A stretch of 64,000 bases of DNA from Gimesia benthica (GTDB lineage Bacteria > Planctomycetota > Planctomycetia > Planctomycetales > Planctomycetaceae), in assembly GCF_009720525.1 (NCBI RefSeq), contig NZ_CP043930.1, forward strand, positions 7,948,001-8,012,000, read 5' to 3'. Shown piece by piece: positions 17,796 through 27,483 of the stretch; the stretch's first letter is position 1, and every line of letters begins with the position of its first letter. Both the position numbers and the translations under genes were made by a program. The notes beneath the pieces were generated by a model, which saw only the letters and a program-made list of their open reading frames with translations, did not search any database and was not told the origin of the DNA.

Positions 17796-19526
17796 TCAGA
17801 GTGTTTTGGACATCTTCTCAGCCAGACGCGTCAAGGCAGGGCTGACATCCGTCGGTTTCAGATGGACATTAATCACGCTCAAACTGTCTGTATTGGCCAG
17901 CGCCGCTTTGAGCGCCTTCTCCAGATCGCCTTCCGTGCTGACCTCAAAGCCCCAGCCTCCGCCGATCAGATCCGTAATGTTATGATATTTCCAGTCGGGA
18001 ATATCATTGAACGGCCCTTCCTGCAGGAAACGTTCGGTCGTATATCCCTTATTATTCAGCACAATCACGATTGGATTGTACCCCAGCTTGAGGGCCGTTG
18101 AGAGCTCCAGGCAGGTCATCTGAAACGCACCGTCTCCCACCAGAACAATTGGCCTGAGTTCCTGATTGGCGACCTGGGCTCCGATCGATGCCGGGATCGC
18201 AAATCCCATGGAAGTATAGTAAGCGGGGCTGAGGAACTTGGTATGGGTGCTGATGGTCAAATCGACGGCCCCAAACAGGCAGTCCCCGACATCCGTCACC
18301 ACGACCGTATCGTCACTCAGAATCTGATTGATGCTTTGAAACAGATGTTTTGTGGTCACGGGCGCAGTTGGATTCACTTCGAACTCGATCTGCGGCGGAC
18401 GGACCTGATCCGGAATTTTTCGCTTCACCACTTTCATTTTCTGCTTACGCAGTGCTTTCACAAAGTCCGAGAAGACGACATCGTGAAAATGGTGATAGCT
18501 GATCCGCAACTTCTCGCTGGTGGCGTAGATGCATTTGCCGGGATCGAGGTGCGCGGTGTAGATCCCCAGATTAATATCTGTCATGAAAGTACCGAGGAGA
18601 ATTACACAATCACTCTCTTCGACGTATTTCTGCACTTCGTTGCGTCCCATGGCCCCTTCATAGACGCCCAGGTACAAAGGATGTGATTCGCTGACGACTG
18701 ATTTCCCCAGAATGGTCGCACACATGGGAATCTGGTGCTTCTCCGCGAATTTGAGGGCCTCTTCCCGCAACCCGAAGCGATGCAGTTCAACACCGGCCAC
18801 AATGACGGGTTTCTTGCTGGCTTCGAGCAGTTCGGTAGCTTCTTCCAGTGACTCGCGGAGTGCATTTTTATCGCTCTCCGGCTGGCTGTCGTCCGGAACA
18901 TGGGGGACAATCGCCTTGGTATGGACGCAATCTCGGGGGATTTCCAGGTAAACGGGCCTCTTGAAACGAACACAGGCTTCCAGGCAGCGATCGATTTCAT
19001 GAAAAGCCGTCATCGGGTCATCGAGGACTGCAGAAGCGACCGTGATTTTCTCGAAGACATCCCGCTGGGTGTGAAAATCTTTGACCCGATGATGCAACAG
19101 GGGATCGCTGGCACGTTCTGTCATACCTGGTGAGCCGCTGATGACGATCACAGGAGATTTTTCAGCGTAGGCCCCAGCTATCGAGTTACACAGCGACAAG
19201 CCACCCACACAGTAGGTGACGCAGACTGCTCCCAAGCCATGCACGCGGGCATATCCGTCGGCGGCGTAGCCCGCATTATCTTCGCGTGTCGTTCCGATCA
19301 CACGAATCGGACTCTCTTCCAGCATCCCGTAGAACTGCAGCACAAAATCGCCCGGGATTCCGAATAGATCGGTAATCCCGTAGTCCTGCAGACGCTGAAT
19401 CAGATAACTGCCAATCGTATGTACTTTTCCGTTCTGCTTGTTTGCCGAACGTTTTGTGGTTGTTTTTTTTGCGGGTAACCGGGACTTGGTTCCACCTGAT
19501 CTGGTGCCTGTTTTGCGAGCTGCCAT
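17796..19526 (-). CDS. Thiamine-diphosphate alpha-keto acid decarboxylase (pyruvate/indolepyruvate type)
   Basis: 576 residues from the ATG at 19526 with AAGGAAGG 8 bases upstream; the upstream start at 19571 is rejected. ThDP-dependent decarboxylase of the PDC/IPDC group. Catalytic Glu lies in [14 protein letters not shown], and the His pair LLHHRV typical of decarboxylases is present. The ThDP/Mg site is [14 protein letters not shown] with [10 protein letters not shown]. This points to non-oxidative decarboxylation of a 2-keto acid to an aldehyde. Unusual is a Lys/Arg/Thr-rich N-terminal tail of about 34 residues (KKTTTKRS in the middle) before the first domain. Monocistronic. Confidence 0.88.
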   Translation of the reverse strand: MAARKTGTRSGGTKSRLPAKKTTTKRSANKQNGKVHTIGSYLIQRLQDYGITDLFGIPGDFVLQFYGMLEESPIRVIGTTREDNAGYAADGYARVHGLGAVCVTYCVGGLSLCNSIAGAYAEKSPVIVISGSPGMTERASDPLLHHRVKDFHTQRDVFEKITVASAVLDDPMTAFHEIDRCLEACVRFKRPVYLEIPRDCVHTKAIVPHVPDDSQPESDKNALRESLEEATELLEASKKPVIVAGVELHRFGLREEALKFAEKHQIPMCATILGKSVVSESHPLYLGVYEGAMGRNEVQKYVEESDCVILLGTFMTDINLGIYTAHLDPGKCIYATSEKLRISYHHFHDVVFSDFVKALRKQKMKVVKRKIPDQVRPPQIEFEVNPTAPVTTKHLFQSINQILSDDTVVVTDVGDCLFGAVDLTISTHTKFLSPAYYTSMGFAIPASIGAQVANQELRPIVLVGDGAFQMTCLELSTALKLGYNPIVIVLNNKGYTTERFLQEGPFNDIPDWKYHNITDLIGGGWGFEVSTEGDLEKALKAALANTDSLSVINVHLKPTDVSPALTRLAEKMSKTL

Positions 19527-19700
19527 CACAAACCCTTCCTTGCAAGATGAGTGGTTGCATGAGAATATCAATGAATGAAGTGTTCATCATCCATTATAGC
19601 ACTTCCACCATCTCGAATCAGAAGAATTCGCATATCTCCCGAATATGAATGGCGTTAGGGCGAGTCCGACAGCACTAACTCGCGCACTGCGCTGTGACTT

Positions 19701-22700
19701 TCAGCGCTGAATCAGCTTGCGGAGGCCCCGCCGCTCAACGTGTTTGACGGGTTCAGCCCCCTCTTGGGTCGGCTGAGACTGTGGGGTGATGGTTTCCCCG
19801 AACTGGCCCCAGTAACTTTCCAGCAGGCGATAGCAGTCCAGGTAGCGCTGCGAGTCCCAGGCCAGAGCCAGCGTTGAGATCAGCTTGGTCAGCTGGCGGT
19901 CATCTTCGGGAGAAATCTGATGGATTTGCAGATCGACATCATCGATCCATAGTTTTTCATTCCCCAGCTTCTCGATCACGATCTGGGCATTCTGAATCTG
20001 TGAGGACGGTATGTCTTTCACACGGAAGACGTACTTCCGCCAGTTCTGGTCCACACCGATGATGGCAGACTGCGCCTTGAGCTTTCCATTCTGCTCGGCT
20101 TCCAGAGAAATCCGCACCTGCATATTCGGTGACTTTGATTTCATCCAGACGCCCATATTCAGATAGCGGCAATTCTCCAGAGGAATGGGATTCGTACGCA
20201 GGAAGTTATTTCCCGGGCGGGTATCCAGCACGAGTGAGGTGCGGCCCGAATGCGCTTCTGTGGTATCCAGATTCCAGGAAACCCGCTGATCCGTTTTCGA
20301 CTCCCAGCCTGCGAGGATATAATCCCGTGAGTTTTTGGCTTCAAAATCTGCCTTGAAGACGACAGCCGATGCATCATCCAGTGATCGATGCAGTTGCACC
20401 AGCATTTTTTTCTTCTGATCAATACGCGCCTGTAGTTCCTGCAGATCATCCCGATCAATAGTGGTTTTGACGGAAATCAGTCTCGCCTGGGCGTCGTCGA
20501 TCTCAAATGCCTGCAGATCGTAGGCTTCCAGGGAGATTTGATAGCTGCAGACACCTTCAGAAGAACGACTAACCTGCACCGTCTCGCCATTTCCGAGCCT
20601 GGCCACAGACACTTTCGATGTCATGATCAGCGATACGGTCGCTTCGCAGCGGTAAGGGAAGTCGTTGACCAGATAGAAGACAGACTTCTCTTTCCCTCTG
20701 GAAAAACGGGTAATCACCGGTTGCTCTGAGGAGTCAATCGTCTGGAATGGACGGGCCGGCAATTGAATCAGCTGCGATCGCAGGGAACGTGTGGCCTCTT
20801 CCTGCCCAAAAGGAATCGTCCAGCCACCGTCAAATGTCATATAGGGATCCAGAGCTGCGACGGAATGCACATAGCGAATCCGATTGGCTTCCGCTGAGGG
20901 CGAAGCCTGAGTGGCCAGCCAGGTAAAGGCTGGCTGCCAGGGAGACAGCCGGTCGAATTCTGGAATCCGGATTTCCAGTGGTTGATGATAATAGACGACG
21001 CCATTAACGCGCGACTTGAAACTGTCATCAATGTTGGAATGAGTATTCAGAAACTGAAGATCGTGCTCGGCCTGTTGTCCCCAGATGAAACGCTGAGGCC
21101 TGATTACGACAGCGTTGGTGATCTGATCATAGCGGGAAAAATCGAGCCCCATCTCCATCAGTACCGGTCGAAACGGGGCGCCGGTTTTCAAAGCAGAAAT
21201 CACATTGCCCTGCCGACTTTGAGTCGGAATCAATTCGCGAGCGGAAAATACCAGTTGTGCGTCGGGTTTCGCTTTCGACAACACTGCTGCAAGCTGCTCA
21301 TGCAGGGCCCGGATTTTCTGACAGCGCCAGTCGGTCCACTGAGGCAGAGCCGTCGTGGTCAGGTATTGATATCGTTTTTCAAACCGTTGCGATTCAGCGA
21401 ACCGGGGAATTCGCACACCTGTCTCCCGAGAGAAAGTGGCGACAGTCGCATCATCGTAGCCCCAGTCCAGTCCGGGAAGTTGTAAATATCCATTCAGACT
21501 AAGCTGTACTGCCACTCCCTGAAACGAAGGATGTGCCTGATAACGTTGGACCAGCTCAGTAAAAACGTTGATAATTTCTTCCTGAACCCGAGGATGCAGG
21601 GGATTATAAAAGGGGGCCTGCCCGCGGGCGGCCACTTGTGATTTTTTCCAGGTCTGGCCGTGCAGGTTAACCAGTTCGATGCCCACTGCCTGCTCAGGCT
21701 GCTCCTCAATCAGTTTTTCCAGAGCCGCATTGACTGACGAGAACTGTAGTTCAGGTACCAGGGTTAACTGCTCCCGGTCAAAAATCCGGAACAGCAGTTC
21801 CAGTACGTCTTTCCGCTGAAGATCCTGCCCGGAAGAATGGTACACTCCAGAGTCATATCGTGGAGTTGGCTGTAAGTGCCGGGAAGGATAGATCGCACTG
21901 CCATCGGCTGCGACGCCCAGGAGGACGCTGTTAAAACTCTGGTATTTTAGATACTGTGCCAACCGGTCACCCGCCTCATAGAAAGTCTGCCAGTCATCCA
22001 GGCTGCGATGACTGTTGAGGTCCAGGACCTGGGCGGCGCCAAATATTTCGGGGAGCAGTGGTTTTTGCAGATAGGGACCCACCAGTCGTTTTTTCTCTGT
22101 GGGCAGTGAGAGTTCTGCTGACACTTCATTTTTATTACTCGCCAATTCATAAACCGAGACCTCAGCCACTTCTGCGGCTTCAGGATGGCCCAGACTATGG
22201 AACAACAGCACCGGATTGGTGACTTTAGGCCAGAATAACAGTTCGGCCCGTGACTCTGTCCCCCGTTGCTGCAGATTCGAGGCAGGAGATGCTGCAGCGT
22301 GGTAGACGCCCCCATCAATGCCAACCGGAACCAGTTGCCCTGCGGCGTCTGGTTCCAGCAGACTGAATCCCAGATGGGTGTCTGTTGACTCAGGATAGGT
22401 GATCACCAGCTTATGCGGCAGGTGCGGATGTCTGATTTTCAAGTGGTAAGCAGACCAGGGGGCTGCTGCAGAGGTCTCCGCAGGTAATTCCTTGCCAGAT
22501 TTAAACAACGAGCGAAACGAATTGCGAATCCGAGTGCGGGCCCGCCGGGCGACCAGATCGTTCTGATCCTGTTTTCCATCCAGCGAAAGACTGTCTACCA
22601 GCACGGATGATTCACTTTCAGCCAGTGACATCGTCAAGCCCTGGTCTACGACGACGAACTGTGCCAGGGATTCCTGCCCCGAGTCCGCGTTGACCTGCAG

Positions 22701-23411
22701 CAGAAAAACTCCTTCTGCAGGTGCCTTGAACTCCAGAGAGATGCCTGTTTTGGTAAGGTCCTCTTGTGGCACCTCGGAAAGTTTGATTTGGCCTTCTAAC
22801 ACGGTTTCCGTGCTGCGGGCCCGCGTGACCCGCCACTTGAGAACATCGGCTGAGGAGATTTCTTTTCCGTGTAAAAAGGTGGGGACAACCTGAAACTGAA
22901 CTGATTCTGCCGGTTCATATACCAGGTGGGGACGATCGACCTGCAGAGCCAGTTTTTCCCCGGGAGCCTGCTGCACGATCAACTGAGCACCGGTCTGGGA
23001 GATCGGCAGGATCTCTTTGTGCTGCAGCAGTTCGTTCAGCGAAAACTCCTGTTTCAAAGTGATCGAGGAGTCATTGCGATCCTGGAGAAAGACCTGCAGC
23101 TTAGTAGCAGGAGTCCCCTTGACTTCCAGTTCAATACTGTTGAATACCCGACTGGTCCGTGGCTGATACAGTACAGCCCCCTGATCCCGGGAAATGACAG
23201 AGATTTCGTCGGCATCGACTCCCAACGAGCGAACCGCAGTAATTTCACCCTCAGTCAGTTCGAAGCGTGCATTCCAGAGTCGAGGAGTCTGCTCCCCCCA
23301 TTCAACCCGCAGTCTGGTAGCGACAGTGGTATCGCCGTCTGCGAGCGCCGAACCGGCAAGCAGGCAGATGAAACCACAGATCAATAGAACTCGTTTCCGA
23401 ATATGAGTCAC
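19701..23411 (-). CDS. Very large secreted protein, glycoside-hydrolase-like, planctomycete type
   Basis: About 1236 residues from a GTG at 23411, which places a signal peptide (LLICGFICLLAGSALADGD) at the N-terminus; an upstream ATG at 23495 would add 28 residues. Residues about 30-300 are beta-rich. The middle (about 460-900) resembles the TIM-barrel family 10 glycosyl-hydrolase-like proteins: segments such as NSVLLGVAADGSAIYPS, HPRVQEEIINVF and QLPGLDWGYDD look like barrel strands. The C-terminal part (about 1070-1210) has a jelly-roll carbohydrate-binding appearance (AHSGRTSLVLDT, YLNMGVWMKSKSPNMQVRIS, LWIDDVDLQI). Catalytic residues were not identified with confidence. Probably acts on polysaccharide outside the cytoplasm. 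Confidence 0.65.
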   Translation of the reverse strand: MTHIRKRVLLICGFICLLAGSALADGDTTVATRLRVEWGEQTPRLWNARFELTEGEITAVRSLGVDADEISVISRDQGAVLYQPRTSRVFNSIELEVKGTPATKLQVFLQDRNDSSITLKQEFSLNELLQHKEILPISQTGAQLIVQQAPGEKLALQVDRPHLVYEPAESVQFQVVPTFLHGKEISSADVLKWRVTRARSTETVLEGQIKLSEVPQEDLTKTGISLEFKAPAEGVFLLQVNADSGQESLAQFVVVDQGLTMSLAESESSVLVDSLSLDGKQDQNDLVARRARTRIRNSFRSLFKSGKELPAETSAAAPWSAYHLKIRHPHLPHKLVITYPESTDTHLGFSLLEPDAAGQLVPVGIDGGVYHAAASPASNLQQRGTESRAELLFWPKVTNPVLLFHSLGHPEAAEVAEVSVYELASNKNEVSAELSLPTEKKRLVGPYLQKPLLPEIFGAAQVLDLNSHRSLDDWQTFYEAGDRLAQYLKYQSFNSVLLGVAADGSAIYPSRHLQPTPRYDSGVYHSSGQDLQRKDVLELLFRIFDREQLTLVPELQFSSVNAALEKLIEEQPEQAVGIELVNLHGQTWKKSQVAARGQAPFYNPLHPRVQEEIINVFTELVQRYQAHPSFQGVAVQLSLNGYLQLPGLDWGYDDATVATFSRETGVRIPRFAESQRFEKRYQYLTTTALPQWTDWRCQKIRALHEQLAAVLSKAKPDAQLVFSARELIPTQSRQGNVISALKTGAPFRPVLMEMGLDFSRYDQITNAVVIRPQRFIWGQQAEHDLQFLNTHSNIDDSFKSRVNGVVYYHQPLEIRIPEFDRLSPWQPAFTWLATQASPSAEANRIRYVHSVAALDPYMTFDGGWTIPFGQEEATRSLRSQLIQLPARPFQTIDSSEQPVITRFSRGKEKSVFYLVNDFPYRCEATVSLIMTSKVSVARLGNGETVQVSRSSEGVCSYQISLEAYDLQAFEIDDAQARLISVKTTIDRDDLQELQARIDQKKKMLVQLHRSLDDASAVVFKADFEAKNSRDYILAGWESKTDQRVSWNLDTTEAHSGRTSLVLDTRPGNNFLRTNPIPLENCRYLNMGVWMKSKSPNMQVRISLEAEQNGKLKAQSAIIGVDQNWRKYVFRVKDIPSSQIQNAQIVIEKLGNEKLWIDDVDLQIHQISPEDDRQLTKLISTLALAWDSQRYLDCYRLLESYWGQFGETITPQSQPTQEGAEPVKHVERRGLRKLIQR

Positions 23412-23800
23412 AGATTTTCCACTAACACAGACAGTAGCGAAAGGCCCAGGAAATGCGTTTAGCCTGAACGGAAAACAGACGAAGAGGGGAATCACTTTAG
23501 AAATGAATAACAGGCGAGGGCTCGTATTATATTAATTTCGGAATTCAGGCCAACCCCAATTAATTTTTTCCGGATCTGCACGAAACGTACCGTTTTTTCC
23601 AGGAACCCTCTTGACGAAAATCCGCAAACCTGCAAAAAAACGTCTCCTCTCTCGCAACTGTCTTTAAGACTCTCAATCCACAAGCAGTTGTCATTCGTTT
23701 GAATCTCGAAAGCATATCTTGTTGTAAACGTCTCCGCTTTCGGAATTGAAACACCAAATCTTCATACCTCTCAAAACCCCAATACCTGCCTGGACTAATC
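23412..23800. other. 389-bp divergent intergenic region
   Basis: Holds promoters for the large secreted protein (minus) and the repeat lipoprotein (plus). AT-rich around 23520-23570. No gene, repeat or terminator recognised. Confidence 0.3.
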
Positions 23801-25729
23801 ATGATGTTAAAAAACGGTTTCTCTCTGGTCAGTGGCCTGCTTCTACTTGTATCGGTAACAGGTTGTGCTTCCATGGTCGAAATGAAGACCATTGAGCAGT
23901 TTGCACAGGCAATGGAAAAAGAAGACATCCGAAAACTGAAACATCACACCACCATGAAGTTTTCCAAGGTGGCATTCAGAGACAAGTCGTCGCTGGATGA
24001 CCTGAAGGTTCTCAATATTCCGACCGGTGAAGCCACGATTGTAGAAATCAAGGATGTTTCCGAGAACCACAAAAAAGTGGTTGTCGAAGTCGGTAAAAAC
24101 AAGAAAAAACTGCTCTACGAGTTGAAGAAAGTCACCAAAACCGGAGAGTGGGTTGTTGATGACATTTACATCAACCAGAAATCGAAAAACCTGAACGTAA
24201 TGAAGTCGGTCACCGAGCAGATGGATCTGTTAGTAACCATCCGCGAATTTGTCGATGCCTGGGAGAACGGTAACCGGGATGACATTCTGGCATCCACAGA
24301 TGGTGAATTCAAAGAAACACTCGAGCAGTTGCACCCCGCATTCCTGGCCAAGCTTTCCCAGCGAATCGCCGGCGAATCTTCCAACACGAAACGTAAACGC
24401 CCCGACGCCCAGATGGATAAAGACATCGCCATCATTCGTATTTCGCGACGGTCGGGGCAGATGATCATCACGATGAAACTCAACGATGGCAAATGGAAAG
24501 CGACTGACGTCGCTGTCGAATCCCGCGAGGATGGGAATCATGTTAAGTCCGCGAAAAAAGAAGCCCAGATGCTGCTGGCAGTCAGCAACTTCCTGGATGC
24601 TTACAACCAGGATGACAAAGTCGCCCTGAAAAAATTCTCGGCCGACAAGTTCTACCAGGGCAGCCTGAACTTTGGAGACCTCAAGGTCGCTCCTCTGCCG
24701 GAATCGCAGATGGCAGCAGCAGATTATGAACTGAGAGTGGAAGACAAACTGGCCAACTTCATTACCCAGAAAGACGGGAAGATGGTCAACCTCTCCCTGC
24801 TCAAGATCGAATCCGATGAAATGGATATCCCTGATCAGTACCTGGTTGAAGAAGTCACACTGTTCCAGGACCAGGGAAATCAGCAGGTCACTCTGACCTC
24901 ACTGTTCTCCTCCCGCGCGATCACATTGCTGTTCAATGAAGCTTTGACCAAACGGGATGTCAAGATTCTGGGTTTCAGTTCGACTCCCGATTTAAACCGA
25001 CGCGTCTGGGAGAAGGTCAATCCCAACCTCGTCGCCCAGCTGCCTGTTGACGAAATCGCACAGCCAGGCTTTGAGATCCTGGATATTAACTTCAATGGTT
25101 CTGTCACAAAGGTCCATGCCCGACAGGGGAACCTGCCGTTAACTTACATCCTGCGTGATCACCTGGGACAACTGCTGGTTGATGACATCGAACTCGATCT
25201 GCAGGGCCGCCCCTCGTCTGTGAAAGCCACCCTGGAGCTTTTGGTTCAGGTACAGAACTACGCATACGACATGCACGAAAACAATATTCGCAATCTGCAG
25301 CGTCACTCGACTCGTGACTTCAATGAACTGGTCTGGAGACAGGTTGATCGGGTTCCGCAGATTGGCTTCTCTATCCCGGAACTGCTGATGTCACCATTAA
25401 CGACAATGGAACTCAATGAAAACCAGGGTTATGCTCGCATCAAACTGGGTGATGACCAGCAGGGTGCCACAGTGATGATCAAGCGTCAGCACGATGAGTA
25501 TGTAGTTGACGATATCATGGTTCATTCCGACAAAGTGGCTTCCCGCTACGTCTCCACCAAGAAAGAGCTTCGCCTGGCAATGGCAGCAGACACCGGATTG
25601 CTGCGAAACAATCAGGCGGTACAGGCGACATACACCATCTCAAACAAAACTCCCTCCGAAGAACGTTCTACCATCTCGATTCCGGAAGTAGAGCCGGCTG
25701 GCTTTGAAGTTCCACAGGATGAGCCCTAG
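23801..25729 (+). CDS. Lipoprotein of five tandem NTF2/SnoaL-like repeats
   Basis: 642 residues. Lipoprotein signal with lipobox VTGC at about residue 22. The rest divides into about five repeats of 110-130 residues. Each starts with an amphipathic helix (IEQFAQAMEKED, IREFVDAWENGN, VSNFLDAYNQDD, LLFNEALTKRD, VQNYAYDMHENN) and most end in a strand of the type VVDDIYI, LLVDDIEL, VVDDIMV. The helix-plus-curved-sheet rhythm suggests NTF2-like folds. No catalytic residues recognised; a scaffold or periplasmic binding role is inferred. A tail of about 40 residues follows the last repeat. Its TAG stop overlaps the stop of the convergent phosphofructokinase gene (CTAG, 25726-25729). Confidence 0.75.
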   Translation: MMLKNGFSLVSGLLLLVSVTGCASMVEMKTIEQFAQAMEKEDIRKLKHHTTMKFSKVAFRDKSSLDDLKVLNIPTGEATIVEIKDVSENHKKVVVEVGKNKKKLLYELKKVTKTGEWVVDDIYINQKSKNLNVMKSVTEQMDLLVTIREFVDAWENGNRDDILASTDGEFKETLEQLHPAFLAKLSQRIAGESSNTKRKRPDAQMDKDIAIIRISRRSGQMIITMKLNDGKWKATDVAVESREDGNHVKSAKKEAQMLLAVSNFLDAYNQDDKVALKKFSADKFYQGSLNFGDLKVAPLPESQMAAADYELRVEDKLANFITQKDGKMVNLSLLKIESDEMDIPDQYLVEEVTLFQDQGNQQVTLTSLFSSRAITLLFNEALTKRDVKILGFSSTPDLNRRVWEKVNPNLVAQLPVDEIAQPGFEILDINFNGSVTKVHARQGNLPLTYILRDHLGQLLVDDIELDLQGRPSSVKATLELLVQVQNYAYDMHENNIRNLQRHSTRDFNELVWRQVDRVPQIGFSIPELLMSPLTTMELNENQGYARIKLGDDQQGATVMIKRQHDEYVVDDIMVHSDKVASRYVSTKKELRLAMAADTGLLRNNQAVQATYTISNKTPSEERSTISIPEVEPAGFEVPQDEP

Positions 25730-27138
25730 AACTGGTCGACGGGCCCCTGGTCCTGAGGGGTACTGAGATAGCGAATGTGTTTGTGCACACTCACATTGAT
25801 GCTTTGATACCGGGTTTTAAGATGCCCGGTATCAAACAGGTCATCTTTCAGCAGCTCCAGATCATCGGAGCCAACCGCGTTCGTAAAGATTTTTGACAGG
25901 TATTGCACGCCCAGTTTCGAAGGCTGGTAGCGATGCTCATCATAGAACGCGGGGTGCAGTGTGCGAGGGTGGATTCCCCGCCAGGCATCCCGCAGTGCGT
26001 TGCCACTGATTGAGCTGACATGGAAACCCTGCTGCTCATTCCACTGCAGGATGGCAACATAGTTGTTCTGCCGCTGGACCAGCAGGTCGACCGCTTTTCC
26101 CCCAAGCTGGGCGGCATAAAACCGGTCAAAGCGAATAGGACGTCCGCCACGCTGCGTGTGACCAATTTTACGGGTGAAGGTTGCCGACTTGGCCATTTCA
26201 TGTCGCTTCCTTGAGACAAAGTAATGATCGCCCAGTGACTCGATCAACATGTTCTGCAGAATCTCGGCTGCCCCACTAAAGATCACGTTTCCAGCAGGGT
26301 CGACACTTTGCGATATGTCACCCAGGCGTTTCCCGTTCTGATCCCGGAGTCCTTCGCCTATGACGATCACCACATTTTTCTGTGTATCGTAGAGTTCTCG
26401 GACCCGGCGTTCGAATCGATCGTAATCCAGGGGGACTTCCGGAATCAGGATGATATCGGGTTGTCCATAGGCGGCCCCTAATGCAAGATATCCCGATTCC
26501 CGGCCCATGACTTCGATAATCGCGATCCGTCGGTGGCTTTCGGCGGTGGTTCGAATACGCTGCACGCCCTGCACACAGACGTAGACCGCGGTCGCATAGC
26601 CGGGTGTCGCGTAGTTGACCATGTCATCCAGCTCCAGATCCTGCTTGGCCGGCAGCTTGCGAAGCTTCTCTTTCCCGGTCTCCGGGTTCGTTTCCTTCAC
26701 CCATTCATTTGGTTCATCGAGGTAATTCAATCCAAGGTCATTATCGATGGTTTTGGGAGCCAGCACACAAGGCATGAACTGTGAGATCGGCTGCATGCCG
26801 TTCAAAGTTCCATCGCCGCCGATACAGATCAAGCCTTCGATCCCGAGCTGATCCAGGCGTTTCTTAACCACCTGCAGTTCACCGGCATGGGACTCATCGA
26901 TGTAAGTGCGGGATGAACCCAGAATCGTACCACCGCAGCGGGGATCCAGTTCAGGAAGAGTTGAATAGAGCGGATTCAACCTGATGTGAGGTACGGCCGG
27001 GTCGAGCAATCCGCCAAAGCCTTTAATAATCCCCACGACTTCCAGCCGTAGTTCGTTCGCACGCTCCACAGCTCCAAAGATTGTGGCATTCAATGCGGGC
27101 GTGTCACCACCTGCCGTTAAAAGAGCAATTCGACGCAT
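25726..27138 (-). CDS. 6-phosphofructokinase (ATP-type active site)
   Basis: 470 residues from the ATG at 27138 with AAAGGA 6 bases upstream; the ATG at 27192 is less likely. Phosphorylates fructose 6-phosphate in glycolysis. LLTAGGDTPALNA opens the fold; GGDGT carries Gly at the position that favours ATP over PPi, while PKTIDND carries Lys at the second position, as in PPi enzymes. This Gly/Lys pair is known from trypanosomatid and plant ATP-dependent enzymes. GRESGYLAL and GHTQRGG are intact. The sequence is longer than E. coli PfkA (320 aa) because of an insert (about 145-175) and a C-terminal extension. ATP use is inferred, not certain. Confidence 0.9.
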   Translation of the reverse strand: MRRIALLTAGGDTPALNATIFGAVERANELRLEVVGIIKGFGGLLDPAVPHIRLNPLYSTLPELDPRCGGTILGSSRTYIDESHAGELQVVKKRLDQLGIEGLICIGGDGTLNGMQPISQFMPCVLAPKTIDNDLGLNYLDEPNEWVKETNPETGKEKLRKLPAKQDLELDDMVNYATPGYATAVYVCVQGVQRIRTTAESHRRIAIIEVMGRESGYLALGAAYGQPDIILIPEVPLDYDRFERRVRELYDTQKNVVIVIGEGLRDQNGKRLGDISQSVDPAGNVIFSGAAEILQNMLIESLGDHYFVSRKRHEMAKSATFTRKIGHTQRGGRPIRFDRFYAAQLGGKAVDLLVQRQNNYVAILQWNEQQGFHVSSISGNALRDAWRGIHPRTLHPAFYDEHRYQPSKLGVQYLSKIFTNAVGSDDLELLKDDLFDTGHLKTRYQSINVSVHKHIRYLSTPQDQGPVDQF

Positions 27139-27483
27139 AGCGGTCCTTTCATGCTGAACTGCGGGTAGCTGGTTGGGAATACATCGATGCATTCGCCATT
27201 TCTGTCAGACAGAAAATGAGTGTAATCCAGCTGGATCTTTGATTTCCTATTTACGGTATCAGGGTTGATTCGATAAGATTTCAGCCGCTTACACTACTGT
27301 CTATTATCGCAAGAATCCCGTTTTCTTCGCGAACCCGGTTGCGAATTATGATGTAGTTTCTTAGAGATTGCATGTGTTTTTTTATGTTTCCTGAAAAATC
27401 GCATGCCCACCGGCTCCCAGCCAGGCCCCTGCGCTACCTGTTTTATCCAATCTCTTTGATTTCTGAGTCATGTGAGGTTTATC
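27139..27483. other. 345-bp divergent intergenic region
   Basis: Promoter region between the phosphofructokinase and HtrA-like protease genes. No structured element or additional gene seen. Confidence 0.3.
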
